A DNA stretch of 25,050 bases from JBKJUK01 sp046590705 (lineage in GTDB: Bacteria; Acidobacteriota; Thermoanaerobaculia; Gp7-AA8), in the NCBI GenBank assembly GCA_046590705.1, contig JBKJUK010000155.1, positions 1 through 25,050 on the forward strand, written 5' to 3'. The translations under genes and the position numbers were made by a program. Below the pieces are notes generated by a model. The model saw nothing but the letters and a program-made list of their open reading frames with translations, searched no databases and was not told where the DNA came from. Below, piece by piece: positions 1 to 7,700 of the stretch. Positions within the stretch are counted from its first letter, which is position 1. Every line of letters starts with the position of its first letter.

Positions 1-568
1 GTGCGGATTCATGATCAACGGCGTGGCTCACGGACCGCTCCCGGGTCTGGCCACCTGCCAGCTGCACATGCGTCATTTCAAAGACGGCGAAACCATCTAC
101 ATCGAACCGTTCCGAGCCCGTGCTTTCAGTATCATTCGGGATCTGGTGGTCGATCGCAATCCGCTCGACAAAATCATTCAGGCAGGCGGCTACATCTCTG
201 TCGGTACCGGCAGCGCGCCTGAAGCAAACCTGACACCGGTGCCGAAAGGCATCGCCGACCAGGCCATGGATGCTGCCGCCTGCATTCAGTGTGGTGCCTG
301 CGTCGCTCAGTGTCCGAACGGCGCTGCACAGCTCTTCACTTCCGCGAAGGTTTCGCACCTCGGACTCCTGCCGCAGGGACAGCCCGAGCGCTATCGTCGC
401 GTGGAGAAGATGGTCGAAGTGATGGAGGAGATGTTCGGCAGCTGCACGAACTACGGCGAGTGCGAAGCTGTCTGTCCGAAGGAAATCTCCATCGACTGGA
501 TTGCCAGGATGAATCGAGATTACGGCAAGTCCAAGTTCGTTGCGGCGAAGAGCGAGGCGGGTTCCTGA
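1..568 (+). CDS. sdhB: Succinate dehydrogenase/fumarate reductase iron-sulfur subunit (5' partial)
   Basis: The gene enters from outside the window; the reading frame begins at base 2 (Cys-Gly-Phe-Met) and ends at TGA 566-568. The iron-sulfur subunit passes electrons from the flavoprotein subunit to the quinone site of respiratory complex II, on the membrane face. The visible part holds the end of the N-terminal [2Fe-2S] domain (CGFMINGVAHGP, then a Cys in ATCQLH) and the whole C-terminal ferredoxin-like domain. That domain shows CIQCGACVAQCP, a typical 4Fe-4S ligand set, and CTNYGECEAVCPKEI, which fits the remaining cluster ligands. The spacing with Gly-Glu-Cys resembles the SdhB type found with a single diheme cytochrome b rather than the E. 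coli type; that is inference from memory. As the last gene of its operon it would be preceded by sdhC/sdhA outside the window. A dispersed hairpin repeat starts 9 bases after the stop. Confidence 0.93.
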   Translation, partial: CGFMINGVAHGPLPGLATCQLHMRHFKDGETIYIEPFRARAFSIIRDLVVDRNPLDKIIQAGGYISVGTGSAPEANLTPVPKGIADQAMDAAACIQCGACVAQCPNGAAQLFTSAKVSHLGLLPQGQPERYRRVEKMVEVMEEMFGSCTNYGECEAVCPKEISIDWIARMNRDYGKSKFVAAKSEAGS

Positions 569-576
569 TGCGGTTT

Positions 577-605
577 GTGGAGCACAGGCAATCCTGCCTG
601 TGACG
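577..605 (+). repeat. Dispersed hairpin repeat, CACAGGCA family, copy 1
   Basis: The core CACAGGCAATCCTGCCTGTG is a perfect 8-bp stem with an ATCC loop. The 29-base unit, with GTGGAG before the core's first bases and ACG at its end, is identical to the copy at 15268-15296 and to the inverse copy at 15381-15409. A diverged inverse copy lies at 23834-23862. This copy sits directly behind the sdhB stop, where it could act as a processing or termination hairpin, but it has no T-run. Confidence 0.85.
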
Positions 606-690
606 CGAAGAAGTGAGTTCGTGCCCGCTGCATCGTGTTCATCGCACGTCGCCGGAAACAGTTCGCGCCGTTTGCCGGTTCATCACCTAG

Positions 691-1440
691 ATGACGTTTA
701 CGATCCGCGCACTCTCCCTCTTCTTTCTCGCAACGCTCACAGTCCGCGCCGACGCGCTGGTCGAAGTGCGGCAACTGCTCGCGCGTTACCCGGCCAAAAC
801 CACGGTCCGCGGCGCAGTTGATTTCCAGACCACGAGCGATCGAAAGGAAGACGGGAAGCCCGTCCTCGATCAGGGCAGGACGGTCTTCAGGTTCGAAGCA
901 TCTCCCGAGGGCCTATCGCTTCTCTTTCCAACCGCGGAACTCCAACGCGCACAGAAAGAAGCGCGGGATGAGCGGATCGACCCTGAGAAAAAATCGCCGA
1001 CCAGGGTTGCCCTCGGAGAAGTGAATGCTGCAGAAGTGGAGAACTATCTCGATTTCGCTCCATTGCCCCTACGTGATCTCCAGGATGCATCGGTCACCGA
1101 CGCACGCAACGTCACCTTTCAGGGCAGACTCACCCGGCAGATCACCTTCCGGGTCAACAGACGCCTCTCGAAAGAAGAATCGAAACGGGTGAAGAGCATT
1201 GCCGTGGTGCTTCGTGTATGGACGGATGCCACGGGAAACTTCGTCGGCGCGGACAAATCGTTTCAGATGCGCGGATCGTTTCTGTTCATTCAATTCAGCA
1301 CCACGCGCAAGGACGACTGGCTGCTTGCGAGTGCAGGCGACCGCCTGGTCGTAACGCGTCATGAGCAGAAAGGCACCACTGCGGGTCTGGGACAGAAGTT
1401 CAACACCTCGCGTCTGGTGAAAGTCAGCATCGCGAGTTGA
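691..1440 (+). CDS. Secreted protein of unknown function, 249 aa
   Basis: I do not recognise the family. The protein begins with a short hydrophobic stretch (residues 3-18, ALSLFFLATLTVRADA) that looks like a Sec signal peptide with cleavage near residue 20-22. The mature part is about 228 residues, mixed alpha/beta in character and rich in charged residues, with no cysteines or obvious catalytic motif. Regular alternation around residues 120-215 (ITFRVNRRLSKEE, SIAVVLRVWTD, SFLFIQFSTTRKDDW) suggests a beta-sandwich or barrel-like fold in the periplasm; that is inference. The start ATG at 691 is chosen because it gives the signal peptide, although no good ribosome-binding site precedes it. 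It lies alone between the sdhB end and a composite repeat. Codon use looks like that of its neighbours. Confidence 0.7.
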   Translation: MTFTIRALSLFFLATLTVRADALVEVRQLLARYPAKTTVRGAVDFQTTSDRKEDGKPVLDQGRTVFRFEASPEGLSLLFPTAELQRAQKEARDERIDPEKKSPTRVALGEVNAAEVENYLDFAPLPLRDLQDASVTDARNVTFQGRLTRQITFRVNRRLSKEESKRVKSIAVVLRVWTDATGNFVGADKSFQMRGSFLFIQFSTTRKDDWLLASAGDRLVVTRHEQKGTTAGLGQKFNTSRLVKVSIAS

Positions 1441-1460
1441 GGACGAGCGCTTTCTGGTTG

Positions 1461-1752
1461 CCCCACAGGGCCGGAGGCCCGACATCGCTGTAGCCCAGGC
1501 CGTCAGGCCTGGGACACGCTCCTCGAAATGAATTTGAGCCCCAGCGGGGCGGCATCGAGTCTTCTTTTCACTGCGGCGTCGGGCGTCGTCCAAAGACGGT
1601 GTGCGTTCGTCATGAACGGTGTAACGCGTCATCTCCTGCAGACTCCAACGTCGCGATGTCGCCCCTCCGGGACTCACAAGGTCGAGCGAGTCATCCAGTC
1701 CCAGGCCTGACGGCCTGGGCTATCGCGATGTCGCCCCTTCCGGGGCTGGGAC
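1461..1752. repeat. Composite palindromic repeat of GCCCC/CCAGGCC modules
   Basis: This fills the 346-base gap between the secreted protein and xth. Bases 1480-1515 and 1698-1733 form an inverted repeat of 36-base arms with 34 matches by eye. Each arm contains CCAGGCCGTCAGGCCTGGG, itself a small palindrome. Outside each arm lies a GC-rich hairpin (GGGCCGGAGGCCC at 1468-1480; CCCCTTCCGGGG near 1734-1745). Inside the arms are two more inward-facing modules, GCCCCAGCGGGGC near 1535-1547 and CGATGTCGCCCCTCCGGG near 1653-1670. The four modules are arranged symmetrically around the middle. Similar GCCCC-GGGGC plus CCCAGG palindromes are common in intergenic DNA of Acidobacteriota and Planctomycetes. 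No gene is supported here. Confidence 0.8.
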
Positions 1753-1786
1753 CGCCACGGACGTGCTGCGCATTCGAATGGAGAAA

Positions 1787-2539
1787 TCACACCGCGAAGG
1801 TCGCCACCACCGGTCCATGATCGCTGGTCCCGATCTCGCGGTACACCTGACAATCAGTAGCAGTCGTGGCGACAGCCTCTGCCGCGAGAATGTAGTCGAG
1901 TCGCCAGCCGATATTTCTTTCTCGCATGTTCCGCCAGTGAGCCCACCAGGTGAAGAGATCGTCGTTGTCCGGATCGAGTGCGCGACCGACATCAACCAAC
2001 CCGTGGCTGATCAATTCTTCGAAGAGGGACCGTTCCTCCGGTAACTGGCCGATGACCGGCTTGCGCTCTTTCGGATGCACGTCGCGATCCGTGCGAGCGA
2101 TGTTCATGTCTCCAGACAGAATCAGTTTCCTGCCTTCCTTCTTCAACGCCGCCGCGTACTCGATCATCTCGTTGATGAAATCGATTTTGGCCGGGTAATC
2201 TTTCCCACCGTTCGGCACGTACACCGAGGCGAAGACGAAGTCTTCGGCCTCGGCTTGAACGATCCTTGTCTCGAGGTCGAAACTGGGATGACTGAAGGTG
2301 GGAAGCGCAGGGAATCGGTCTTTGCGCAGATGAAGTCCTACACCGGAGTAACCGCCTGCGCCGTGCCAGTAGCACCAGTAGCCTGCCAGACTGCAGAGCG
2401 CCTGAGGAACCTGCTCCGGCCTGGCTTTGATCTCCTGCAGACACACCACGTCAGGCTTCTCGCGGTCCATCCACTCCAGCACCTGGGCTTCTCTGGCCCG
2501 AATCCCGTTCACGTTCCACGTTGCGACTGTCAGCGTCAT
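1787..2539 (-). CDS. xth: Exodeoxyribonuclease III (AP endonuclease), 250 aa
   Basis: Exonuclease III cuts DNA at abasic sites and removes 3' blocking groups in base excision repair, acting in the cytoplasm with Mg2+. The whole endonuclease/exonuclease/phosphatase fold is present and the length is normal for the family. Visible motifs are WNVNG (residues 8-12), LQEIK with the metal-binding Glu36, GYSGV (64-68), YVPNG with Tyr107, GDMNIA with Asp144 and Asn146, GWRLDY (211-216) and the terminal SDHGPV with the catalytic Asp240-His241 pair. The start ATG at 2539 opens directly on the conserved first beta-strand, so it is well supported. The gene is alone on the minus strand; a heptad tandem repeat lies 16-36 bases upstream of its start and a large composite palindrome lies downstream. 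Confidence 0.96.
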   Translation of the reverse strand: MTLTVATWNVNGIRAREAQVLEWMDREKPDVVCLQEIKARPEQVPQALCSLAGYWCYWHGAGGYSGVGLHLRKDRFPALPTFSHPSFDLETRIVQAEAEDFVFASVYVPNGGKDYPAKIDFINEMIEYAAALKKEGRKLILSGDMNIARTDRDVHPKERKPVIGQLPEERSLFEELISHGLVDVGRALDPDNDDLFTWWAHWRNMRERNIGWRLDYILAAEAVATTATDCQVYREIGTSDHGPVVATFAV

Positions 2540-2554
2540 GCAGGGATCGTATCA

Positions 2555-2575
2555 AACGCAGAACGCAGGAAGAAC
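2555..2575. repeat. Heptanucleotide tandem repeat upstream of xth
   Basis: Read on the plus strand, two exact copies of AACGCAG (2555-2568) are followed by a diverged third unit, GAAGAAC. On the xth coding strand the unit is CTGCGTT, a rotation of the GTTCTGC unit found immediately before the addB start codon at 15431-15458. Confidence 0.6.
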
Positions 2576-2653
2576 AGGTATGGACGGGCGAAGCAGGCGA
2601 TCGCGGCGTGAAAAAAGGTGACGTGATGAGAACGTACTGCCTTCAGGCAACGA

Positions 2654-2830
2654 CGTCATTCCGACGAGCCACGTAATCGTCGGTGACCCGCAGTCGGAAC
2701 TGCGAGGAGGAATCTCCGGTCCGCGCGGACGCGGTGTATCGGCTCGACCCTCGCGGCGCGGAACGGAGATTCCTCTTCGCAGCTACAGCATGGAAGCTTG
2801 CAAATACCCTTCGTGCTCATCGGAATGACG
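2654..2830. repeat. Two-tier inverted repeat element, GTCATTCCGA family, copy 1
   Basis: This occupies most of the 349-base gap between xth and the DUF5655 gene. Outer arms are CGTCATTCCGACGAG (2654-2668) and its near-inverse at 2816-2830 (14 of 15 bases). Inner arms of 27 bases lie at 2700-2726 and 2756-2782 with 25 matches and a 29-base loop; their core is GAGGAATCTCCG. The design, outer GTCATTCCGA and inner GAGGAATCT, recurs at 23668-23814 and in modified form at 21733-21881. Nothing in it looks coding. It may be a non-autonomous, REP/MITE-like element; that is inference. Confidence 0.75.
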
Positions 2831-2888
2831 GGATCTGACGATTTTCGATTTGTGTGCTGCTCGCAACCAGGAACGCAGACGATGCCCG

Positions 2889-3308
2889 CTACTCGCGCGG
2901 GCTGCGACGACGGTTCGCAGCGTGGTCGTAGGCGCCGCGCAGCCAGCCACGCAACTCGATGTCGATGTCGCCGGCGCTGGTGAGCGTGACCATATGAGTC
3001 ATCCGGGGAGTTGCCTTCATCCCGATGGATGACACCAAACGGTGACCGCTATGAGCGGTCGGGAGGGCGAGGCCGAGTTCGACACGCCCGCTCGCATGAG
3101 GTCGGACAATGGCGAACAGACGCGCGCGACGAAACGAAACGTGCTGTTTCACGGCGGTGATCTCGACGTCGCTTCCGAATTTCTCAGCCTCACGAATGAG
3201 TTCGTCGAGAATTGTCCTGAGATGAGCCTTCTGTCCCTCGTACTGTGCGTTGATTCGCTCGGCGCGGGCGATTGGATCGCCGGAACCTGGAACTTCGATC
3301 TCGGGCAT
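2889..3308 (-). CDS. DUF5655 domain protein, 139 aa
   Basis: This small soluble protein has an N-terminal helical part (EIEVPGSGDPIARAERINAQ, then coiled-coil-like KAHLRTILDELIREAEKFG). A C-terminal segment shows the signature KQHVSFRRARLFAIV, RVELGLALP and MTHMVTLTSAGDIDIELRGWL, which I recognise as the DUF5655 type, often compared with nucleic-acid-associated or transport-related small proteins but without a proven function. The start is set at ATG 3308 because AAGGAGGAG stands 4 bases before it; an in-frame reading that begins at 3383 would add 25 residues unlike the family and has no such site. The gene is divergent from the marR gene, with a palindrome between them that might act on both. 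It could be a target of that MarR protein; that is inference from position. Confidence 0.75.
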   Translation of the reverse strand: MPEIEVPGSGDPIARAERINAQYEGQKAHLRTILDELIREAEKFGSDVEITAVKQHVSFRRARLFAIVRPHASGRVELGLALPTAHSGHRLVSSIGMKATPRMTHMVTLTSAGDIDIELRGWLRGAYDHAANRRRSPRE

Positions 3309-3371
3309 GGACTCCTCCTTCGGCAGTAGGAAGCATAGCGGCGTGCTCTTCTTCCTTCGAGATATTATTGC

Positions 3372-3383
3372 TTGACTAGTCAA
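3372..3383. promoter_or_regulatory. Probable MarR operator TTGACTAGTCAA
   Basis: TTGACTAGTCAA is a perfect 12-bp palindrome, the size and symmetry expected for a MarR-type dimer site. It lies 26 bases before the marR ATG and 63 bases before the divergent DUF5655 start. Its left half also reads as a -35 box (TTGACT), with weak -10 candidates around 3395-3402. Binding here would block the promoter, consistent with self-repression. No Shine-Dalgarno site precedes the marR ATG. Confidence 0.6.
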
Positions 3384-3409
3384 TCATTAAATGTCAAAGT
3401 ATCGTCTCG

Positions 3410-3919
3410 ATGGCTAAAACGCAATCAAAGCTGCAGACCGAGCTGAAGCAGACACGCCCCTTTTCGTCGACGCGGCAGGAAGCCACTCTCGCTCTGATGC
3501 GAACCACGGATCTCGTACGAAGGTCGATGTCGAAGATCGTGGAGTCCGAAGGAATTACGCTTCAGCAATACAACGTGTTGCGCATTCTCAGGGGAGCAGG
3601 GGAGTCTGGCCTGCCGACTCTCGAGATCGCCGGTCGCATGGTCGAAGAAGCTCCCGGAATCACCCGGCTCATCGATCGACTCGAGAACAAGACTCTCGTT
3701 CGACGGCTCCGATGCCCTTCCGACCGACGTCAGGTCCTCTGCTGGATCTCGAAATCCGGTTCGGAACTACTCGCTCGCCTCGACGTACCGGTGAACTCCG
3801 CCGATGGTAACGCTCTCTCTGTCCTCAGCGAGACTCAGACGCGTTCACTGCTTCAGATCCTCGAAATTATCCGCTGCGCTGCTGCCGGGAAGGCTCTGGA
3901 ATCACCGCAGCTTCATTAA
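3410..3919 (+). CDS. MarR family transcriptional regulator, 169 aa
   Basis: A winged-helix DNA-binding repressor of the MarR type, usually a dimer released from DNA by a small ligand or oxidant. The N-terminal helices run about residues 18-50 (TRQEATLALMRTTDLVRRSM). The recognition region follows in YNVLRILRGAGESGLPTLEIAGRM and EEAPGITRLIDRLENKTLVRR, and the wing in CPSDRRQVLCWIS. C-terminal helices at 140-165 would complete the dimer interface. Cys residues at about 101, 109 and 161 leave redox sensing open, but this is not shown. The ATG at 3410 has no ribosome-binding site, so translation from a leaderless or very short leader is possible. It is followed after 46 bases by the YceI gene, a pairing seen in many bacteria, so YceI is its likely target. 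Confidence 0.9.
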   Translation: MAKTQSKLQTELKQTRPFSSTRQEATLALMRTTDLVRRSMSKIVESEGITLQQYNVLRILRGAGESGLPTLEIAGRMVEEAPGITRLIDRLENKTLVRRLRCPSDRRQVLCWISKSGSELLARLDVPVNSADGNALSVLSETQTRSLLQILEIIRCAAAGKALESPQLH

Positions 3920-3965
3920 CGCTTCACTCGAATGTCCGGCCCTGACCGGCAAGTAAGGAGAATCT

Positions 3966-4574
3966 ATGTTCAAAAAAGTTGCACTCGCAATTTCACTGGC
4001 AGTTGTTACGTCCACAGGCGCATTCGCCGCTGACACCTGGACCATCGACAGGACTCACTCCGATGTGACCTTCAAGGTCCGTCATCTGATTGCCAACACC
4101 ACCGGTCGCTTCGATGACTTCTCAGGAGTCGTGGTAACTGACGCAAAGAAGCCGCAGAACTCGTCGGTCCAGTTCACCATCAAGACTGCCAGCATCGATA
4201 CCGACAATGAGAGCCGCGACAAGCATCTCCGCAGCGAGGATTTCTTCGATGCAGAGAAGAATCCGGAAATCACGTTCAAGAGCACGTCGATCAAGTCCAC
4301 CTCGAAGTACAAATTTGCAGTGACGGGAGATCTCACCATGCGCGGTGTGACCAAAAAGATCGTTCTCCCGGTTACGTTTCTGGGAATGGCCAAAGATCCG
4401 GGTGGAAAGGAACGGGCCGGATTCGAGACCTCACTCAAGTTGAATCGCAAAGACTACGGAATCAACTGGAACAAGAGCCTCGACGCAGGCGGATACCTTC
4501 TCAGCGATGACGTTGCCATCACCATTAATCTCGAGACCGTGAAGAAAGTAGAAGCGGCTGCCGCTTCGAAGTAA
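3966..4574 (+). CDS. YceI family periplasmic protein, 202 aa
   Basis: YceI proteins are lipocalin-like beta-barrels that bind long isoprenoid or lipid molecules in the periplasm; some are induced by osmotic, pH or alkaline stress. A clear Sec signal peptide covers residues 1-21 (MFKKVALAISLAVVTSTGAFA, given here as positions 1-21) with cleavage before ADTW. The mature protein opens with the family hallmark WTIDRTHSDVTFKVRH. It then carries FSGVVVTD, SSVQFTIKTASIDTDN, the conserved RDKHLRSEDFFDAEKNPEI and DLTMRGVTKKIVLPV. The length is usual for the family. AAGGAG at 3955-3960 with 5 bases spacing fixes the start. It is probably co-transcribed with marR and ends at a Rho-independent terminator 31 bases downstream. 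Confidence 0.94.
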   Translation: MFKKVALAISLAVVTSTGAFAADTWTIDRTHSDVTFKVRHLIANTTGRFDDFSGVVVTDAKKPQNSSVQFTIKTASIDTDNESRDKHLRSEDFFDAEKNPEITFKSTSIKSTSKYKFAVTGDLTMRGVTKKIVLPVTFLGMAKDPGGKERAGFETSLKLNRKDYGINWNKSLDAGGYLLSDDVAITINLETVKKVEAAAASK

Positions 4575-4604
4575 TCTTTCTCGATTTTTTATCTCGCATA
4601 CGAG

Positions 4605-4630
4605 GGCGCTCGAGAGAGCGCCTTTGTTTT
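4605..4630 (+). terminator. Rho-independent terminator after yceI
   Basis: Perfect 7-bp stem GGCGCTC / GAGCGCC (4605-4611, 4616-4622) with a GAGA loop, followed directly by TTTGTTTT. It closes the marR-yceI unit. Confidence 0.88.
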
Positions 4631-4794
4631 AGCGTCTGTCAAGGCAGGTTTAGTCGTCAGCCACCCCGACCGGCGGAACGGGCGCCCCTACGTGCTGTTG
4701 GCGTTAACGACACCAGGCGCAGCGGACTGTCGTCAGGCTACAATCGCCGCCGCAATCGACCTCCGGCTCCCGCTGGATCGCACAAAGGATCTTC

Positions 4795-7700
4795 ATGAGA
4801 AAGCGTCTGCTTCTATCTATCCTCATCGGCTTCACGGTCAGTTCGATCAGTCCTTCGTCTCTGATGGCCGCTCCGCAAGCGCAGCAGCAGCAGAAGAAGG
4901 AAGAGATCAAAGAGCCGGCCAAGCAGGAGAAAGAGCCGCGCGAAAATCTCGATGAACTGAAAAAAGAAGAGCAGAAGCAGCGCGACGCTGCGGCCCTCGC
5001 TCCAAAGAGCGCAACGCCGGCAGCGGTCGAGCCAAAGAAAGACGAGAAGAAAGAAGCGAAGTGGGACGTCGAAAATCCTCCCGGTCCTTTCCGAGACGTT
5101 GCCATCGAGACATCCGAAGGAACGTGGATGAGCGTGGATGTCAGTCCGTCCGGGGATGTGATCGTCTTCGACCTTCTCGGCGACATCTACTCAATCCCGA
5201 TGAGTGGTGGAGATGCGAAGGCGCTGACCTCGGGCCTGTCGTGGGACATGCAGCCAAAGTTCTCGCCCGATGGAAAATCGATCGCCTTTACCAGTGATCG
5301 CGCCGGCGGCGACAACATCTGGATCATGCAGAAGGATGGTTCCTCTCCAAAGCAGGTAACGAAAGAAACGTTCAGGATGCTCAACAGTCCGACCTGGACG
5401 CCGGACGGCAACTACATCGCGGCAAGAAAGCACTTCACCTCGCGGCGTTCGCTCGGCGCCGGTGAGATCTGGCTTTATCACCGCTCCGGCGGGGAAGGTC
5501 TGCAGATGACCAAAAAGCCGAACGATCAGAAGGATGCCGGCGAACCGGCATTCTCTCCCGACGGAAGGTACCTCTACTACAGCCAGGACGTCACCCCCGG
5601 TCCAGTCTTCGAGTACAACAAGAATCCAAACGGCGAGATTTACGTCATTCAACGGCTGGATCGCGAAAGAGGCGACACGGAGCGATTCGTCACCGGACCG
5701 GGAGGCTCCATCAGGCCCACACCCTCACCTGATGGGAAGACGCTGGCTTTCATCCGACGCGTGCGCAACAACACTGTGCTCTATACCCTCGACCTCGAGT
5801 CGGGTCGCGAGAAACCGGTCTACGATCAACTCGATCGCGACATGCAGGAGACCTGGGCCATTCATGGCGTCTTTCCGCAGATCGCATGGACTCCGGACAA
5901 CCGCTCCGTGGTGGTGTGGTCCGGCGGAAAGCTTCAGCGGATCGACACCGCGTCGAAAGCAGTCACGCAGATTCCATTCAGCGTGAAGAGCTCGCGCCGT
6001 ATCTTCGATGCACTGCGCTTTCCGATCGACGTACACAAAGACCGGTTTCCCGTGAAGATGTTGCGCTGGGTGCAGGTCGCGCCCGCAGGCAACAGGGTAG
6101 TCTTCGAATCACTCGGAAAGCTCTGGGTCCGCGACCTGCCCAATGGCACTCCGCGCCGTCTCACGAATCAGAGCAGCGATTTCGAACTCTATCCTTCGTT
6201 CTCGCGGGACGGCCGTTCGATCGTCTACACCACCTGGAACGATCAGACACTTGGAAGCATCAAGGTCATTCCTGCGGTCGGCGGAGCGTCGCGAACGGTC
6301 ACGAGCGCGCCTGGCGTTTACCTCGAGCCGGCTTTCTCTCCCGACGGTGCCAAGATTGTTTTCCGCAAAACGTCTGGCGGTGACCTTCTCTCGCCACTCT
6401 ACTCCCGCAACAGCGGCATCTACAGTATCAGTGCCTCCGGTGGCTCACCAGTCCTGGTCCGAAAGCGCGGCTTCGTCCCACAGTTCGGACTGTCGAACGA
6501 TCGTGTGTTTCTTACCGATTCGGCGGAGGAGGACAAGCGCGCTTTCATCAGCATCGAACTCGACGGAAGCGACGAGCGAGCGCATCTACTGAGTGAAGCC
6601 GCAACTGAGTTTCGGATCTCGAGCGACGAAAAATGGGTGGCCTTCACCGAGCGGTTCAACGCGTACATCGCGCCCTTCGCCAGAGTGGGGAAGAGCGTCG
6701 ACATCGGTCCTGACTCGAAGGCTTATCCAGTCACCAGGGTCTCCCACGATGCAGGTGAATATCTGCACTGGTCCGGAGACAACTCGAAGCTTTACTGGGC
6801 TCTCGGCCCTGAACTCTTCTCGCGTGAAGTGAAGCAGTCATTCACTTTTCTGGAAGGAGCTCCGGAGAAACTGCCTGAACCTGCTGTCAGCGGACTGAAT
6901 ATCGGGTTCGAAGCGTCAGCGGATGTTCCGGCCGGTGCCATCGCACTCATTGGCGGGCGGGTCATCACCATGCGCGGCGATGAAGTAATCGAGAACGGCG
7001 TGGTGGTGATCGACCGCAACAAGATCACTGCAGTCGGGCGTCAGGGAGACGTCAACATTCCGGCAGGGGCGAAGCGGGTCGACGTAACCGGTAAAACGGT
7101 CATGCCCGGCCTGATCGACGTCCACTGGCACGGCAGCATGGGCAGCGACGAAATCATTCCTCAGCAGAGTTGGGTGAATTTTGCCAGCCTGGCCTTCGGT
7201 GTGACTACCATCCACGATCCTTCCAACGATACCAGCGAGATTTTCGCCGCCAGTGAACTGGCTCGCGCAGGTGAGATCGTAGGACCGCGAATCTATTCCA
7301 CAGGAACGATCCTCTACGGCGCCAAATCGTCCTTCAAAGCCATCGTCGAGAACATCGACGACGCGCGCGCCACGCTGCGACGGATGAAAGCGGTCGGCGC
7401 ATTCAGCGTGAAGAGCTATAACCAGCCGCGTCGTGATCAGCGTCAGCAGATCGTGACTGCAGCGCGCGAGCTACAGATGATGGTTGTGCCCGAGGGAGGC
7501 TCGCTATTTCAGGCCAACATGAGCATGGTCGCCGATGGACATACCGGTATCGAGCACTCCATCCCGGTCGCCCGAATCTATAACGATGTACTGCAGTTCT
7601 GGGGTGCCAGCAAGACCTGGTACACGCCGACTCTGGTGGTAGGTTACGGCGGACTCTGGGGTGAGAACTACTGGTATCAGCACACCGACGTGTGGAACGA

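Noticed and set aside
1069..1677. Minus-strand frame of 202 codons across the secreted protein and composite repeat
   Set aside because: Half of it reads through palindromic repeat DNA and the rest is antisense to a gene with a signal peptide.
3309..3383. Longer start for the DUF5655 gene at 3383
   Set aside because: It would begin inside the TTGACTAGTCAA palindrome and lacks a ribosome-binding site, whereas ATG 3308 has AAGGAGGAG just before it.
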